This document shows positions 23,262 through 35,105 of a stretch of 64,000 nucleotides of DNA, piece by piece. Within the stretch, counting starts at the first letter, position 1. Every line of letters begins with the position of its first letter. The notes under the pieces were generated by a model that saw only the letters and a program-made list of their open reading frames with translations, did no database searches and had not been told where the DNA came from. Origin of the DNA: Paraescarpia echinospica (Eukaryota > Annelida > Polychaeta > Sabellida > Siboglinidae). The position numbers and the translations under genes were made by a program. The stretch lies in the NCBI GenBank assembly GCA_020002185.1, contig CM034532.1, positions 53,223,430-53,287,429 on the forward strand, written 5' to 3'.

Positions 23262-25657
23262 CATATACCTGGTAGGATGCATTTAGTTTGAGGTAGGACG
23301 CACTTAGTTTGAGGTAGGATGCACTGAGTCTGAAGTAGGATGCACTAAGTCTGGGGCAGGATGCACTGGGTCTGGGGTAGGATGCAATCAGCCTGAGGTA
23401 GGATGCACCGAGTCTGAGGTAGGATGCACTAAGTCTGGCGTGGGATGCACTGGGTCTGGGGTAGGATGCATTGAGTCTGGGGTAGAATGCACTGAGTCTG
23501 AGGTAGGATGCACTGAGTCTGAAGTAGGATGCACTGAGTCTGAGGTAAGATGCCCTGAGTCTGGGGTAGGATGCACTGGATCTGGGGTAGGATGCAATGA
23601 GCCTGAGATAGGATGCCATGAGCCTGAGATAGGATGCACTGGGTCTGAGGTAGGATGCACTGATTCTGGGGTAAGATGCCCTGAGTCTGGGATAGGATGC
23701 ACTGGATCTGGGGTAGGATGCAATGAGCCTGAGATAGGATGCAATGAGCCTGATATAGGATGCACTGGGTCTGAGGTAGGATGCACTGAGTCTGAGGTAA
23801 GATGCCCTGAGTCTGGGGTAGGATGCACTGGATCTGGGGTAGGATGCAATGAGCCTGAGATAGGATGCAATGAGCCTGAGATAGGATGCACTGGGTCTGA
23901 GGTAGGATGCACTGATTCTGGGGTAGGATGCCCTGAGTTTGGAGTGGGATGCACTGGGTCTGGAGTAGGGTGCAATAAGCCTGAGGTAGGATGCACTGAG
24001 TCTGAGGTAAGATGCACTGGGTCTGAGGTATGATGCACTAAGTCTGAGGTAGGATGCACTGAGTCTGAGGTAGGATGCACTGAGTCTGAGGTAAGATGCC
24101 CTGAGTCTGGGGTAGGATGCACTGGATCTGGGGTAGGATGCAATGAGCCTGAGATAGGATGCAATGAGCCTGAGATAGGATGTACTGGGTCTGAGGTAGG
24201 ATGCACTGATTCTGGGGTAAGATGCCCTGAGTCTGGGATAGGATGCACTGGATCTGGGGTAGGATGCAATGAGCCTGAGATAGGATGCAATGAGCCTGAG
24301 ATAGGATGCACTGGGTCTGAGGTAAGATGCACTGAGTCTGAGGTAAGATGCCCTGAATCTGGGGTAGGATGCACTGGATCTGGGGTAGGATGCAATGAGC
24401 CTGAGATAGGATGCAATGAGCCGGAGATAGGATGCACTGGGTCTGAGGTAGGATGCACTGATTCTGGGGTAAGATACACTGGATCTGGGGTAGGATGCAA
24501 TGAGCCTGAGATAGGATGCAATGAGCCTGAGATAGGATTCACTGGGTCTGAGGTAGAATGCACTGAGTCTGAGGTAAGATACACTGGATCTGGGGTAGGA
24601 TTCAATGAGCCTGAGGTAGGATGCAATGAGTTTGAGGTAGGATGCACTGGGTCTGAGGTAGGATGCACTGATTCTGGGGTAGGATGCCCTGAGTTTGGAG
24701 TGGGATGCACTGGGTCTGGAGTAGGGTGCAATAAGCCTGAGGTAGGATGCACTGGGTCTGGATAGGATGTACTGGGTCTGGGATTGGATGCCCTGAGTTT
24801 GGGGTGGGATGCATTGGGTCTGGGGTAGGATGCACTGGGTATGGGGTGGGATGCACTGGGTATGGGGTAGGAGGCACTGGGTGGGGGGTAGGAGGCACTG
24901 GGTGGGGGGTAGGATTCACTGAGTCTGGGGTAGAATGCACTGAGTCTGAGGTAGGATGCCCTGAGTTTGGGGTAGAATCAACTCGGTCTGGAGTAGGATG
25001 TCCTGAGTTTGGGGTAGGATGCTCAGGGTCTGAGGTAAGATGCACTGGGTCTGAGGTATGATGCACTAAGTCTGAGGTATGATGCACTGGGTCTGGATAG
25101 GATGTACTGGGTCTGGGATTGGATGCCCTGAGTTTGGGGTAGAATCAACTCGGTCTGGAGTAGGATGTCCTGAGTTTGGGGTAGGATGCTCAGGGTCTGA
25201 GGTAAGATGCACTGGGTCTGAGGTATGATGCACTAAGTCTGAGGTATGATGCACTGGGTCTGGATAGGATGTACTGGGTCTGGGATTGGATGCCCTGAGT
25301 TTGGGGTGGGATGCACTGGGTCTGGGGTGGGATGCATTGGGTCTGGGGTAGGATGCACTGGGTCTGGGGTAGGATGCACTGGGTATGGGGTAGGATGCAC
25401 TGGGTATGGGGTAGGAGGCATTGGGTGTGGGGTAGGAGGCACTGGGTCTGGGGTAGGATGCACTGGGTCTGGGGTAGGAGGCACTGGGTGGGGGGTAGGA
25501 GGCACTGGGTGGGGGGTAGGATTCACTGAGTCTGGGGTAGAATGCACTGAGTCTGAGGTAGGATGCCATGAGTTTGGGGTAGAATCAACTCGGTCTGGAG
25601 TAGGATGTCCTGAGTTTGGGGTAGGATGCTCAGGGTCTGGGGTAGGATGCACTGGGT
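23262..25657. repeat. 21-bp minisatellite, about 114 units, with higher-order structure
   Basis: The unit is close to GAGGTAGGATGCACTGAGTCT and fills about 2.4 kb. Variant units (CCCTGAGTCTG, CAATGAGCCTGA, GATTCTGGGGT) recur in the same order every 126 bases (six units) between about 23.55 and 24.55 kb. A block holding TGGATAGGATGTACTGGG recurs near 24750, 25085 and 25255. Because 21 is a multiple of three and the unit lacks stops, frames stay open on both strands (up to 454 codons of Pro-Thr-Ser-His type on the minus strand). I treat these as repeat artefacts. The plus strand is G-rich in GGG runs. Confidence 0.95.
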
Positions 25658-25699
25658 CACGTTACGATCAACTGATACAACGACATTTTAAGAAACATA

Positions 25700-26060
25700 A
25701 TATAATTTAATAACTTCTATATTACATATGTACAGTATGGTGTAGGTTCTGCATTTGGTTCTTCCACCTACGTTGTCAAATAGTGAAATGGTATTCACAT
25801 TCGCATGCTTCAGTCTTTAAATTTAAATGTGTTTCTATATTAAGCTATTTCAACATGCTTGATATTGGAGTAAAAATGTAATGCCATTTAATAACTTATG
25901 TATTACATATGTACAGTAGGGAAATGTTCTGCAGTTGGTTAAACCACATATGTTGCAAGTCAAACAGAAAAATGTTATTCACATTTACATGCTCCAGTCT
26001 TTGAATTCAAATGAATGTTTACATTAGGTTATATAAACATGTTTCATGTTGATTCTGAGT
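25700..26060. repeat. Tandem duplication of a roughly 180-bp AT-rich unit
   Basis: Blocks at about 25706-25870 and 25888-26055 align in order. Both carry TTAATAACTT, TATTACATATGTACAGTA, GTTCTGCA(T/G)TTGGTT, TATTCACATT(C/T)(G/A)CATGCT and CAGTCTTTGAATT-like segments. The duplication lies between the 21-bp array and the 3' end of the transporter gene, and could include its 3'UTR. Confidence 0.6.
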
Positions 26061-26129
26061 TTAAGAAAGTCATGTGATATGATTATGCAACGTCAGTCAT
26101 GTGAATACATGGCTACGGGCCAAAGTCCT

Positions 26130-27064
26130 CTAGACGTCTAATGCTGGATTGTCGATTCCCTTTCGGGCGTCTTTCTCTTCTTGGAGTGTCGCCTTCTCTT
26201 CGTACGTATCTGGAATTCCCAATTCTTCGTATTCCTTGATCGTGCGACCTCCCATAAAAGTGAGGAAGTAGAAGAAACAGAAGCCGAAGACAATGATGCC
26301 GATAGAAATGTAGAGTAATGGCGTTCCTACGAGTTTGGGGCCGAGGATGATGTAGGCACTAACTAGCGCCACGGTGTCGAGGACGTAGACGAAGGAAGCG
26401 AGGACGAGACGATGGAAGTGACTGCCCAATGTGGCTCCGATGGGAGCCATGATTGTGACAATGGGTCCGGTGACACCGATGTAGTCGAGCGCTTCGCGGG
26501 ACATCGTCTGTTGCACCATGGTACGCCAATAGAAACACAGACAACTGTTGGTTGCCATGAGCACGACGGACGTCGGTGTGGCGATCTTCTCCGTCACTCG
26601 GAAGAGCAGCGTAAGCATGCTGAAGCTACAGATGTCGAGGCCACCGCCGGCGAACGACGTGAAGATGCCACCGACGATTCCCGTAAAGAACAGCGCAACG
26701 GCCTTCCACGGCTTGAAGTTGTGGATCTTGTAGTACGTCTTGCGCTTGTGGTAGCGGTTGAGTAGGAACAATGCGAAAGCGAACGAGAACCAGATCGTGA
26801 CGAATCCCATCTTCTTCTGAATCGGCGTCAGCCATTCGTCGACCGTGTAGAAGCCTGTCAAGGCGCCGATAGCGCCGCCCGTGAAGCACAATACGATGGA
26901 GTGCCACTCGACTTGGATTTTCTGCAACATGATGGCCATGGTAGCTGTCGACATGCCGCACGCTTGTACCATGAGCGACACATCTCGTGCAACGGCCGGC
27001 GTAGCGCGCAGAGCCAGCGTCAAGACGGGGAACGCCACAGCACCGCCTCCTTCACTCGTCATAC
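26130..27064 (-). CDS. TauE/SafE gene, coding exon 3
   Basis: This 935-base terminal exon encodes most membrane segments and both glycine-rich signatures. It ends in a cytosolic-type charged tail and a TAG/TAA-class stop at 26130-26132. The acceptor is CTTGCAG at about 27065-27070. The plus strand also has open frames here; they are shadows. Confidence 0.85.
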
Positions 27065-28253
27065 CTGCAAGCAACAACAACCAACTGGTGAAGTGACTCA
27101 ACAACACGCCAGTGACGGTAATTATACCATATGATTTGTAGTCCGGTTCTTTTAAATGTGGTCAACGTTGGTCAACGTTAAATGTGTAACAAACATAATC
27201 TTAAAATGTAACTATATAACGGACATATTGTTGACGGCGATGATTTGTGGAAAGCAATGGGTGTACGACAGTCCTGATATGTCCGTTGATAGTCCTAAAC
27301 CAATTTGTGAATGCCATTTCTAGGACTGGTTCTGTGTTGATTGTGTCACGTGCGGCGAATCAGCCAATCAACAGTTGTGTCAAAATGTAAAGGCAATCGC
27401 AGGAAATAACTTTTAAAACGCCAAGAAACGTTCAAGGTTCACAAATGGAAAACATAAGTGTAGGAAGTCTCTTTGATTAAAGAAACAGAACCCTCACAAA
27501 CACACTACTGCTGTTGTGATTTCAACCGCATACTGTACCATTGCACTTACAGCACGAAACCGCATCGAAACCCACATTTCTTACATACACAATGAACGCT
27601 GATTTCGCTTTTATTATTGGTATGTTGAAAGAAATTATTACACGTAAGTCGAGTAAGTAAGGTGGCTCCACCTACCGGCAATAAGTCCGCCGAAGACCAT
27701 GGTGAGCGACATGACGTACTTCTCTTGGAAGATGTACCAACGGCCGTAGCTGGAGAACGCTGACCAGAAGATAAACTGCACGAAGGCAACAGGCAGCAAG
27801 AAGCCGATGGGACGCCGATAGCGCGCAATGAAGCTCTTGTGCCAGTCGTCATGTTGCTTGGCGGCTTCAAATTTCACCACATCGGCATTCGACAGTTTCT
27901 GACCTGCAAACCAATATAAATATATACTCTCTATAACAATATACGATGTGTTGATTCTGATAAAGACTCGTGTCTTCGGTCTATGTGATGTAGTCAAGTA
28001 GTCAAAAATAAAAAATGAGATCACTACATCAAACAACATTACGACATTTCCGCAATTAGAAAAAAACACCAAACACGTTTTAATCGTAATAGTTAATGAC
28101 AACCTACACACGCATGGATTTAGTCAACTGCATAGTTGGAATAATGTATATTATTCAGTAATAAGAACTTTGAAACTGACCTTCCCAAAAGTATTTCTTG
28201 AGCCAGCCGCCCATTGTCCGCCCGCAGCAGGGGCCGCCCGTTTTAGTCGTCAT
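26130..28253 (-). CDS. TauE/SafE-family (sulfite exporter-like) membrane transporter gene
   Basis: Three coding exons (28253-28181, 27903-27676, 27064-26130) join in phase to 411 codons plus a stop. All junctions have GT-AG ends (AAG|GTCAGT, CCG|GTAGGT; TTTGCAG|, CTTGCAG|). The protein is a multi-pass membrane protein. It has an N-terminal soluble stretch of about 50 residues starting with a Gly/Cys-rich GGPCCGR, a hydrophobic segment GFLLPVAFVQFIFW, and then two pseudo-repeated halves. The halves carry the glycine signatures SEGGGAVAFPVLTL and SFAGGGLDICSFSML, typical of the TauE/SafE/TSUP family. Family members move sulfite, sulfoacetate or other organic anions; the substrate here is unknown. 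The C-terminal tail is short and charged (EEKATLQEEKDARKG). The ATG lies two bases after an acceptor, so the 5'UTR is spliced. Confidence 0.85.
27676..27903 (-). CDS. TauE/SafE gene, coding exon 2
   Basis: This 228-base exon encodes QKLSNADVVKFEAAKQ, a basic stretch (FIARYRRPIG), a membrane segment, and MSLTMVFGGLIA, the start of the first TauE half. The acceptor TTTGCAG and donor CCG|GTAGGT preserve phase 1 on both sides. Confidence 0.85.
28181..28253 (-). CDS. TauE/SafE gene, coding exon 1
   Basis: The exon encodes the first 24 residues, including GGPCCGRTMGGW, and ends with one base of the next codon. The acceptor TTTCAG lies two bases before the ATG (28256-28258 region). The donor reads GGGAAG|GTCAGT. 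The Gly-Cys-Cys cluster could be lipid-modified, which is inference. Confidence 0.85.
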
Positions 28254-28690
28254 GGCTGAAACACGACAAGAAACTTATTACAATCCCAGCAAAATTGTCG
28301 TCAATAAAAAACCTTTAAAATGTTTCATTTTACCAATTGCACAGAGTATTATCGTTATTCTACCCAGATGAATATATATTTTAATAACGGAATGTTTGTC
28401 TAAATAACTAAATAATAAGAATTATAAACATTACAAAAATTGCATGCATGAAGTTGTATGCTTTGTATTATTTTAACTGTTGTGAATTAACGCATGAACA
28501 TTTAAATAGTAATAATATATTTCAAATCGTTTAGTTTTGTAACTGAATTTATAAATGCACGGATGTCTAACATGATTAAACTTGCTAATTGCTAAAACAT
28601 GTTATCACAATCAAAAGCAATTACCGGTAAGTCTGCACAATAAAATAAGTGCGAAAAATGAGTCTACTTGACTTGTTAGTAGTGGTAAAG
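28254..28690. other. Probable first intron of the TauE/SafE gene
   Basis: AT-rich sequence between the proposed 5'UTR exon and coding exon 1. Nothing else was seen. Introns at 27065-27675 and 27904-28180 are likewise unremarkable. Confidence 0.5.
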
Positions 28691-29090
28691 TATCTTACTT
28701 GGTTGTCGTAATCCAGCGGTCGTGTCGTACGTCGAGGCTTCGAGAGAGCGAAGTGACGACTGGCGATGGCACAGCGGTTGGCGCTGCCTTTATAGCCGCC
28801 TGTCCGCTTGCAAGGCGACTAACCCCGCCAATCGCGAGTTCGCTCGTTGTACCCGCGGGGAACCCTCTGTCTTTCACGTGCTGCAGGTCCGTGGCGGTGC
28901 TGGCGTGCTCCGTGTCCGTCTCGTGGACGGCTGTCGACACGCATGACTGCGTGCACCGTGACGCACCATGGAACGTCCGATGACCGCTATCCGATGGTCA
29001 TCGCTTCATCCGGCCGATGCCACGAGGTCTCCGCGACATTCGGACCCGCCAGTAGTGGGAATGCGGAGAAAAACTGTTAAAATGGCTTGC
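28690..29090 (-). promoter_or_regulatory. CpG-rich promoter region and 5'UTR exon of the TauE/SafE gene
   Basis: This block is much richer in G+C and CpG than its flanks. On the minus strand a donor-like CAACCAA|GTAAGA ends at 28699, and coding exon 1 starts with an acceptor two bases before its ATG. A non-coding first exon here is therefore likely. The transcription start cannot be placed, and short frames on both strands are not supported as genes. Confidence 0.5.
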
Positions 29091-29225
29091 TAAAAGTATA
29101 CGTGTAGATCAAAAAATTCGGCCAGATGACAGATGGGCAAACAAGCCGTTGATCTGTCTACCTACATTTAATGATACCCATCAACTGTATTGTTGTATGC
29201 AATCGGGCGCCTATTTCGTGACTAA

Positions 29226-29226
29226 A

Positions 29227-29257
<31 letters not shown>

Positions 29258-29306
29258 CGTGTGTGTGTGTGTTCGCGCGCGCGCGCGCGACTGCGTGTGT
29301 GTGCAG
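29226..29306. repeat. (GT)n(GC)n alternating purine-pyrimidine microsatellite
   Basis: A GT run interrupted by GCGTGC passes into TTCGCGCGCGCGCGCGAC and then more GT. The whole tract alternates purine and pyrimidine almost perfectly. Confidence 0.9.
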
Positions 29307-29309
29307 GGC

Positions 29310-31145
29310 CGTATGCAGAAGGTAGTCTGGGGGGGGGGGCACAAAAGCCTCCACTGGCAAAATTCAAAAAGTGTAGGGAGGCACGTGCACGCCTATGGTG
29401 TGTGCATGCACGTGTACTTGTGCGTGGCACAAGAACAATAAACCACTTACTACTTAATAATGTGATTTGCCTGTATTGTTTAGAGAACATGCAGCGTGAC
29501 ATCGTGAGTACGTTCTTAGATAATATGTTTTGTAACCCTAACGTGGTTTCGTGAACAAATCTTGACACTAGCTTCGTTGATTCATCTAAGCCGTTGAGAA
29601 CAAAAGGGTGCGGATATACCTACACGATCGAGGTTCCATTGTAACTATCTTTTCAACAAAATACTTTGTATTATTATAGGTAGACCGGTCACGTGGCGAG
29701 TTAACCGTAAGATTACATTTTTACTCGGATTAATTCTTATCGCCGCTATAGTTTACAGATAAATGTAATGTTAGGCATAAATACCGATATGTGTTTTATC
29801 TCATAAGTTAATATCTTCAAAAATGTATAACTTTTAAAATTTGTAAAATATATTTGTAGGCATTTCGAGACACGATGTTGGCCTATATCACATTCTCATA
29901 TTTAATCATGAAATGCATATTATATTAGTAGGGGCCATATACCTAGTGCCAGAGACGAGCCACTTAAACTATTCTTACATTAATTGTCCTAGGTCATTCT
30001 ATATTTATATCACCTGTTGCACCTTTACATTTCGGCATGGACACTAATGGGTGCCTAAGCTTGGCCCCCTTGACCTCCGCTTTTATGAGATCCTAGATCT
30101 ACACGTCACTGCCTAGTACATACATTTGACATTAACTGTTAATCTTGCCACACAGTAAAATTAGGCTGGTGTTCTCATGCCTACGGCAAATACCCTCATA
30201 TCTATAGTCTCGCTTAGCCGACCATCGCCTGGCTGCGTGACTTCGCCAGTGACGGGCCAATGCTGCCACCTCACGGCGGCTGGATAATCTAGTCTATCAT
30301 AGCTACAGTACAATGACTTGACAGTGTTGCCATCTACTAGACTATGAAACATGCGTTCATCCAACTATATCCGCTAGGTTTCGCAAGAAATCTGAGTGAT
30401 TCTTCCCAAAATTTGTTTTTGCAAGTCCATGAAAAGACGAGATACATATACATGTTTATCTTTCAAAATATCCACAAAGTGACTTGCACCCTAAGGAAAC
30501 TCAAGCGAGACGTGTTTCGGAGGGGTCTTGACTCACTCTTGAGAACAGAGACAATGTCACAGGTGTCACGAGATTGTCATGAGCTACCCCAGCTGATCCC
30601 AGTGGGGTATATTTGGACTCGATGCTTAGCATCAACCTTTGGACACGAGGCAGTACCCACATTGATAGTAAATTAGCACATAGAGTAGTAGGTGCTGCCG
30701 TTGTTTAGAGTAGTGAAGCAGTCTACGCTAGGGTTAGATCAGTCTGCACGTGTAGCTAGATAGCTGCATAATAAACATATATAATCATGACGTTTTGTTT
30801 GAATATTATTCAGTTATATGCAAGCACTACCGTTACATGGTGTCAGAAAGTGACTTACCGTTACGTGTTGACAGGATTACGTAATCTATTGACTTAAACG
30901 CTCAGCGGGATTGTGTCAACAGTGCCTGATAACAGATCAGCTAGACTCCGTTAAAGGAAATAAAAACAAGGCATTAGCTAAAATCCGTTTTCCATGTGTA
31001 CAGAAAGTTTGATATTGCATGTAACATTCGAGAACATTAAAAAAATACAGAAAAATACATTTGTAGCATAAATTCGATTTTAAACCCGTCTGTGTAGCGA
31101 TTCCCGCGGAAAATACAAATTTAATGAGCTAGGCGATCACGTGGT
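29310..31145. other. No supported gene; possible decayed transposon edges
   Basis: A G-run at 29330-29340 is preceded by CAGGGCCGTATGCAG. The block GGCCCCCTTGACCTCC...GATCCTAGATCTACACGTC occurs near 30060-30105. Both resemble the ends of common decayed DNA transposons, but I could not align them as inverted repeats. The rest to 31145 is non-coding. Confidence 0.25.
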
Positions 31146-31607
31146 ATCTCAACGTCACACATGACTCACACTCGCAGCAGGCCGGCCCTTTCTATGCATT
31201 CTGAGCATGTTTACATGGAAAATGTCGGGGTCGAAACGAGCGTCAGAATGAGTTGTTATGCAATAATTCGATGTAATACAAACACTAGTCATCATAGAGG
31301 AACAAGCAGTTATCTTACGGTTCCACATGAATTAAATTTTATTCAAAACAATGAATGCAAATGAGCCTACAACTTGTAGTACAAGTCGACTAGGTTTCGC
31401 CGAGCTTCGGCTCGTTTTCAGAATAATTATATCGAATGCAACCAACGGGAGATAATGTATACTAATATACATACATAGCAAACATATATCGTATCCAGCT
31501 ACAGAAAGTAACGTGTAAAATCTCATAATATCACTAGAATATCAATGTGTGAAGGAGGAGTTGTACAATTTATCATAACAATTGAAATCAGTCAGCGAAT
31601 TTCTGCC

Positions 31608-31690
31608 GGCCCTGATAGCTCACTCGGTAAACGCGTTGCTTCCTTGGCAATCGTTTTACAATCGGGCGACGCCGGTTCAATCCTGACAGC
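31608..31690 (+). other. tRNA-like sequence with Pol III A and B boxes, left arm of copy A
   Basis: CCTGATAGCTCACTCGGTA matches a tRNA D-arm/A-box region, and CGACGCCGGTTCAATCC a T-arm/B-box region, about 55 bases apart as in a tRNA. The T stem does not pair well and no good acceptor stem closes, so this is a degenerate tRNA-derived (SINE-type) head and not a working tRNA gene. Confidence 0.5.
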
Positions 31691-32167
31691 ATGCAAACTA
31701 TTGATTTTCTTTACACTTTTTTTGTTTATGTTTTCACGAAGTAATATAAACCAAATTATTTAGTATACTATGATGCACTGTTTGTAAATATTTTTTATAT
31801 TTTGTAGTAATTATTTATTCGCCACAAAAATGAAAATGTGGTCATAATATATAACGATGTTTCTAAATTGTATTTATCCAGACAGATCACAATCTTTTTT
31901 ACATATATAATTACAATATATTACTGTACAATATATTTACAATTAATAAATTATATATCCATTACATTATATTTGTTTGGATAAATAAAATTTAGAAACA
32001 TCGTTATATAATGACCATATTTTCATTTTTGTGGCGAATAAATAATTACTACAAAAATAAAAATTATTTACAAACAGTGCATCATACTATATACTAAATG
32101 ATTTTGTTTATATTACTTCGTGAAAACATAAACAAAAAAGTGTAAAGAAAATCAATAGTTTGCATGC

Positions 32168-32252
32168 TGTCAGGATTGAACCGGCGTCGACCGGTTGTAA
32201 AATAAATGACAAGTAACCAACGCGTTTACCAACTGAGCTATCGGGACCAGCG
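32168..32252 (-). other. tRNA-like sequence, right arm of copy A
   Basis: This is the inverted partner of the 31608-31690 sequence. On the minus strand it reads GTCCCGATAGCTCAGTTGGT, then about 40 bases later CGACGCCGGTTCAATCC. It is closer to tRNA consensus than the left-arm copy, especially at the A box. Confidence 0.5.
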
Positions 32253-32929
32253 GAAACTCTCTAACTGATATAAGTTGTTATGGTAAATTGTACAACTCCT
32301 TCATATATCGATATTCTAGTGATATTATGAGATTATACACGTTACTTTATGTAGCTGGATACAATATATGTTTGCTATGTATATTTATTGGAGTAGATTA
32401 TCTCCCGTTGGTTGCATTCGATATAATTATTCTGAAAACGAGCCCAAGCCTTGCCAAGCTCAGCGAAACCTAGTCGACTTGTAGGCCCATTCGCATACGT
32501 TGTTTTGAATAAAATTGGATTCATGTGGAACCGTAAGATAACTGCTTGTTCCTCTATGATGACTAGTGTTTGTATTACGTCAGAAAATTGCACAATAACT
32601 CATTATGACGCTCGTTTCGACCCAAAAACTATACTTGTAAACATGCTCTGAGTGCATGGAAAGGGTCGGCCTGATGCGAGTTTGAGTCATAAGTGACGTC
32701 ACATCTTGGCATCCCGAAAAGCGCGCCAAAAATGTGCATATTCGAAAATGTCCGGATGTACAGCATAAAATATGGAATTTCTAATTCATTGATTTTTTTT
32801 GCTTGGTGGACGTGGAAATAGATAGCAGGATGTAATATAACATGAATTCAAGCAATAGATGTTTTTATTCCCTTTAAGCGATTGAGGGATCCGGTCATGG
32901 CTACGCCACCGCCATCGCCTCTACTTAAT

Positions 32930-35105
32930 CGTAATGTGACTACGCACAGTAGTATAAGTAAACCACCGCCGCCGCGTCGCTGCAAATCCATGGAAAAGCG
33001 CCTGGATCAAACATGAAGTCGCCACGGATCTGGACGAAAAGACAGAACGGAAACGAATGAGGACGTTGTTGTCACTGATCGGCCAAGATGCGAAGGACAT
33101 CTGGCAAAATCATCCGTGGACTGACGATGAGGATCGGTACAAAGCGGCGCCAGTTCTACAAATGTACGAGAATTACTGTATGCCCAGTGTAAATGTACCG
33201 TATGAGCGACATACATTTCATTCACGGAAACAGCGGGCCGGTGAAGATGTTAATTATGACATAGTACAACGAACTGCGTATAGGATCGGAACAAACTGTG
33301 CGTTTGATGTGATCACGACGGATGAGATTTATCATGATCATCTCTAGTGTCGATTGTTCTGGACGAGAGAGTCCGAAATAAACTACTCGAGCAACGCAAC
33401 TTAATGCTGGAGAAAGCCTTAGACATCATCAGTAGTTCAGAAGTGACAGCTGAACGAGCTAAGGCATGGAGTTCCATCAGTGACACACATGTACACGCGA
33501 TGAGAAAAGGCACAAGAACGAGACGGTATGGGAAGCGTGGCAACGAGGGAGAACGCGGAAGACCTCGAGAAAGAACACACGCGAAAACAGGTGCAGTTGT
33601 GAACTGTTCATTTTGTGGCAAGACACACAACAGAGACAAATGTTCAGCTTAGGGCCAGAAATGCACAGTCTGTCAGGGATTTATTCATTAATCATTTCGC
33701 CGCCAAATGTCGCAAGTTCAGAGTCAATAGAAAATACATTAAAACTGTCGGAAATTAAGAATATGATGTGAGTAGTCTGATAGACGATTCGGCTACGGGA
33801 CAGTTGGCTAACCGTGTGGACGGACGGCAGACGCTTGGGATCGGGTCAGTACAGTTCGAGTGCGATACTGGATCACTGCCGCTGTGTGACTACAAGTTAG
33901 CTACAGGAGACACTAACTTACAGAATCTGACACGAGTCTCAGACACGCTTACTGTGTATGAAGAAAAGAAAGTCAGTGACGGCGATCACAATCTGCACTT
34001 CAAAGTGATGAGCTGTAACACTATATATCAATAACTGCTAAGCCGCCAAGCATGCGTTAGCATCGGTGCGCTCAAGTGATTGATGATAGACACCATTTGA
34101 AGACTCGCCGCAGCCCCTCGAGCGTAAACACAGTTGATGCCGAGCAAGCATCGAAGGCGCCTTGCTTTGACAAAGCCGACATACAGCACCAGTATGCAGA
34201 TGTTTTCCAGGGACTTGGAAACTTACCAGGCCAGTACCACATCGATATTGACAGAGACGTTAATCCTGTAGTATACGCCCCTCGACGAGTACCAGTGGCA
34301 CTAAGAGACAATCTGAAACATGAGCTGGGTGAGATGGTCAACGATGACATCATTGCGCCAGTCAGTGAACCTACAAACTGCGCATCCACGGGATCTAAAT
34401 AGAGCTATCAAGAGAGAGCATTATCAAATGCCAACGGTAGAAGAGATGGCCACACGATTCAGCGGTAGGTAGGTAGGATTAGATGACGAATCAAGCCAAC
34501 TCACAACATTCAACATGCCATTTGGACGGTACAGATGGGAACGTATGCCATTTGGCATTCCAGCGCACAGGAAGTCTGGCAGACGTAGATGCATGAGGGC
34601 ATTGAAGGATTGAAGGGCATCGAGGTAATCGCGGACGAAGCCACATGAAGTCAGCTTCGTGGGATGATGTCTGCTGACAGACGAGGGCATAAAACCTCAC
34701 CCGAAGAAAGTCGCGGCCGTATCCGACATGCCAATGCCCACCTACGTCGAAGGAGTACGCCGCCTAATTGGCACCATACCGTACCAGGCAAGTGTGTGAA
34801 GGGATTGACCGACCTCACAGCTACGTTGCGTGAGCTCATACACAATGAAAACGAGTTCACGTTGAACGAGTCGCACACCAACGATACTCGATAAACTCAG
34901 TAATGCCCCAGTGCTGCGTTAGTACGACGAGAATAAAAAGACAACAATCCAGGAAAACGCGTCGCAGACGGGCCTGGGAGCTGCACTCGTGCAGGACGGC
35001 CAACCGATTTGTTACGCAAGCAGAGCCATGGCGGACAACGAAAAAAATTACGCACAGATCGAGAAAGAACTGTTGGCGATTGCTAAAGATGTCTTTTGAT
35101 ATATG
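32930..35105 (+). pseudogene. Ty3/Gypsy LTR retrotransposon, decayed gag-pol
   Basis: Plus-strand fragments appear in canonical order. Gag core is at 33057-33347 (MYENYCMPSVNVPYERHTF). Gag C-terminus with a CCHC zinc knuckle (CSFCGKTHNRDKC) and part of a second is at 33347-33720. Aspartic protease with a DTG active site (VQFECDTGSLPLCDYKLATG) is at about 33850. The RT N-terminus (DVFQGLGNLPGQYHID and IIAPVSEPT) is at 34190-34390, followed by RT remnants and RNase H (GLGAALVQDGQPICYASRAM and YAQIEKELLAI) at 34970-35095. Stops and shifts occur throughout, the RT catalytic region is largely lost, no integrase follows, and I saw no LTR pair. It lies between the two foldback copies. Confidence 0.8.

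Larger units (their letters stand above)
31152..32878. mobile_element. Foldback (large palindromic) element, copy A
   Basis: Bases 31152-31925 and 31926-32699 are inverted repeats of each other with scattered mismatches, forming a near-perfect 1.55-kb palindrome. Anchors include ACGTCAC (31152) against GTGACGT (32693), CTAGTCATCATAGAGGAACA (about 31284) against its complement (about 32550), and TTTAGAAACATCGTTATATA against its complement near the centre. Each arm carries one tRNA-like sequence. An asymmetric tail (32700-32878: CATCCCGAAAAGCGCG through TTATTCCCTTTAA) is shared with copy B, so the mobile unit includes it. No protein is encoded. Confidence 0.8.

Noticed and set aside
23388..24752. 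A 454-codon minus-strand frame rich in His-Pro-Thr-Ser
   Set aside because: It is a pure translation of the 21-bp minisatellite, and the other strand is equally open.
29310..30110. A hAT-like transposon between CAGGGCCGTA and CACGTCACTG
   Set aside because: The two ends do not align as inverted repeats, and no target-site duplication was found.
31608..32252. Functional tRNA genes
   Set aside because: The A and B boxes are present, but the T stem and acceptor stem do not pair, and the sequences sit in repeated foldback arms.
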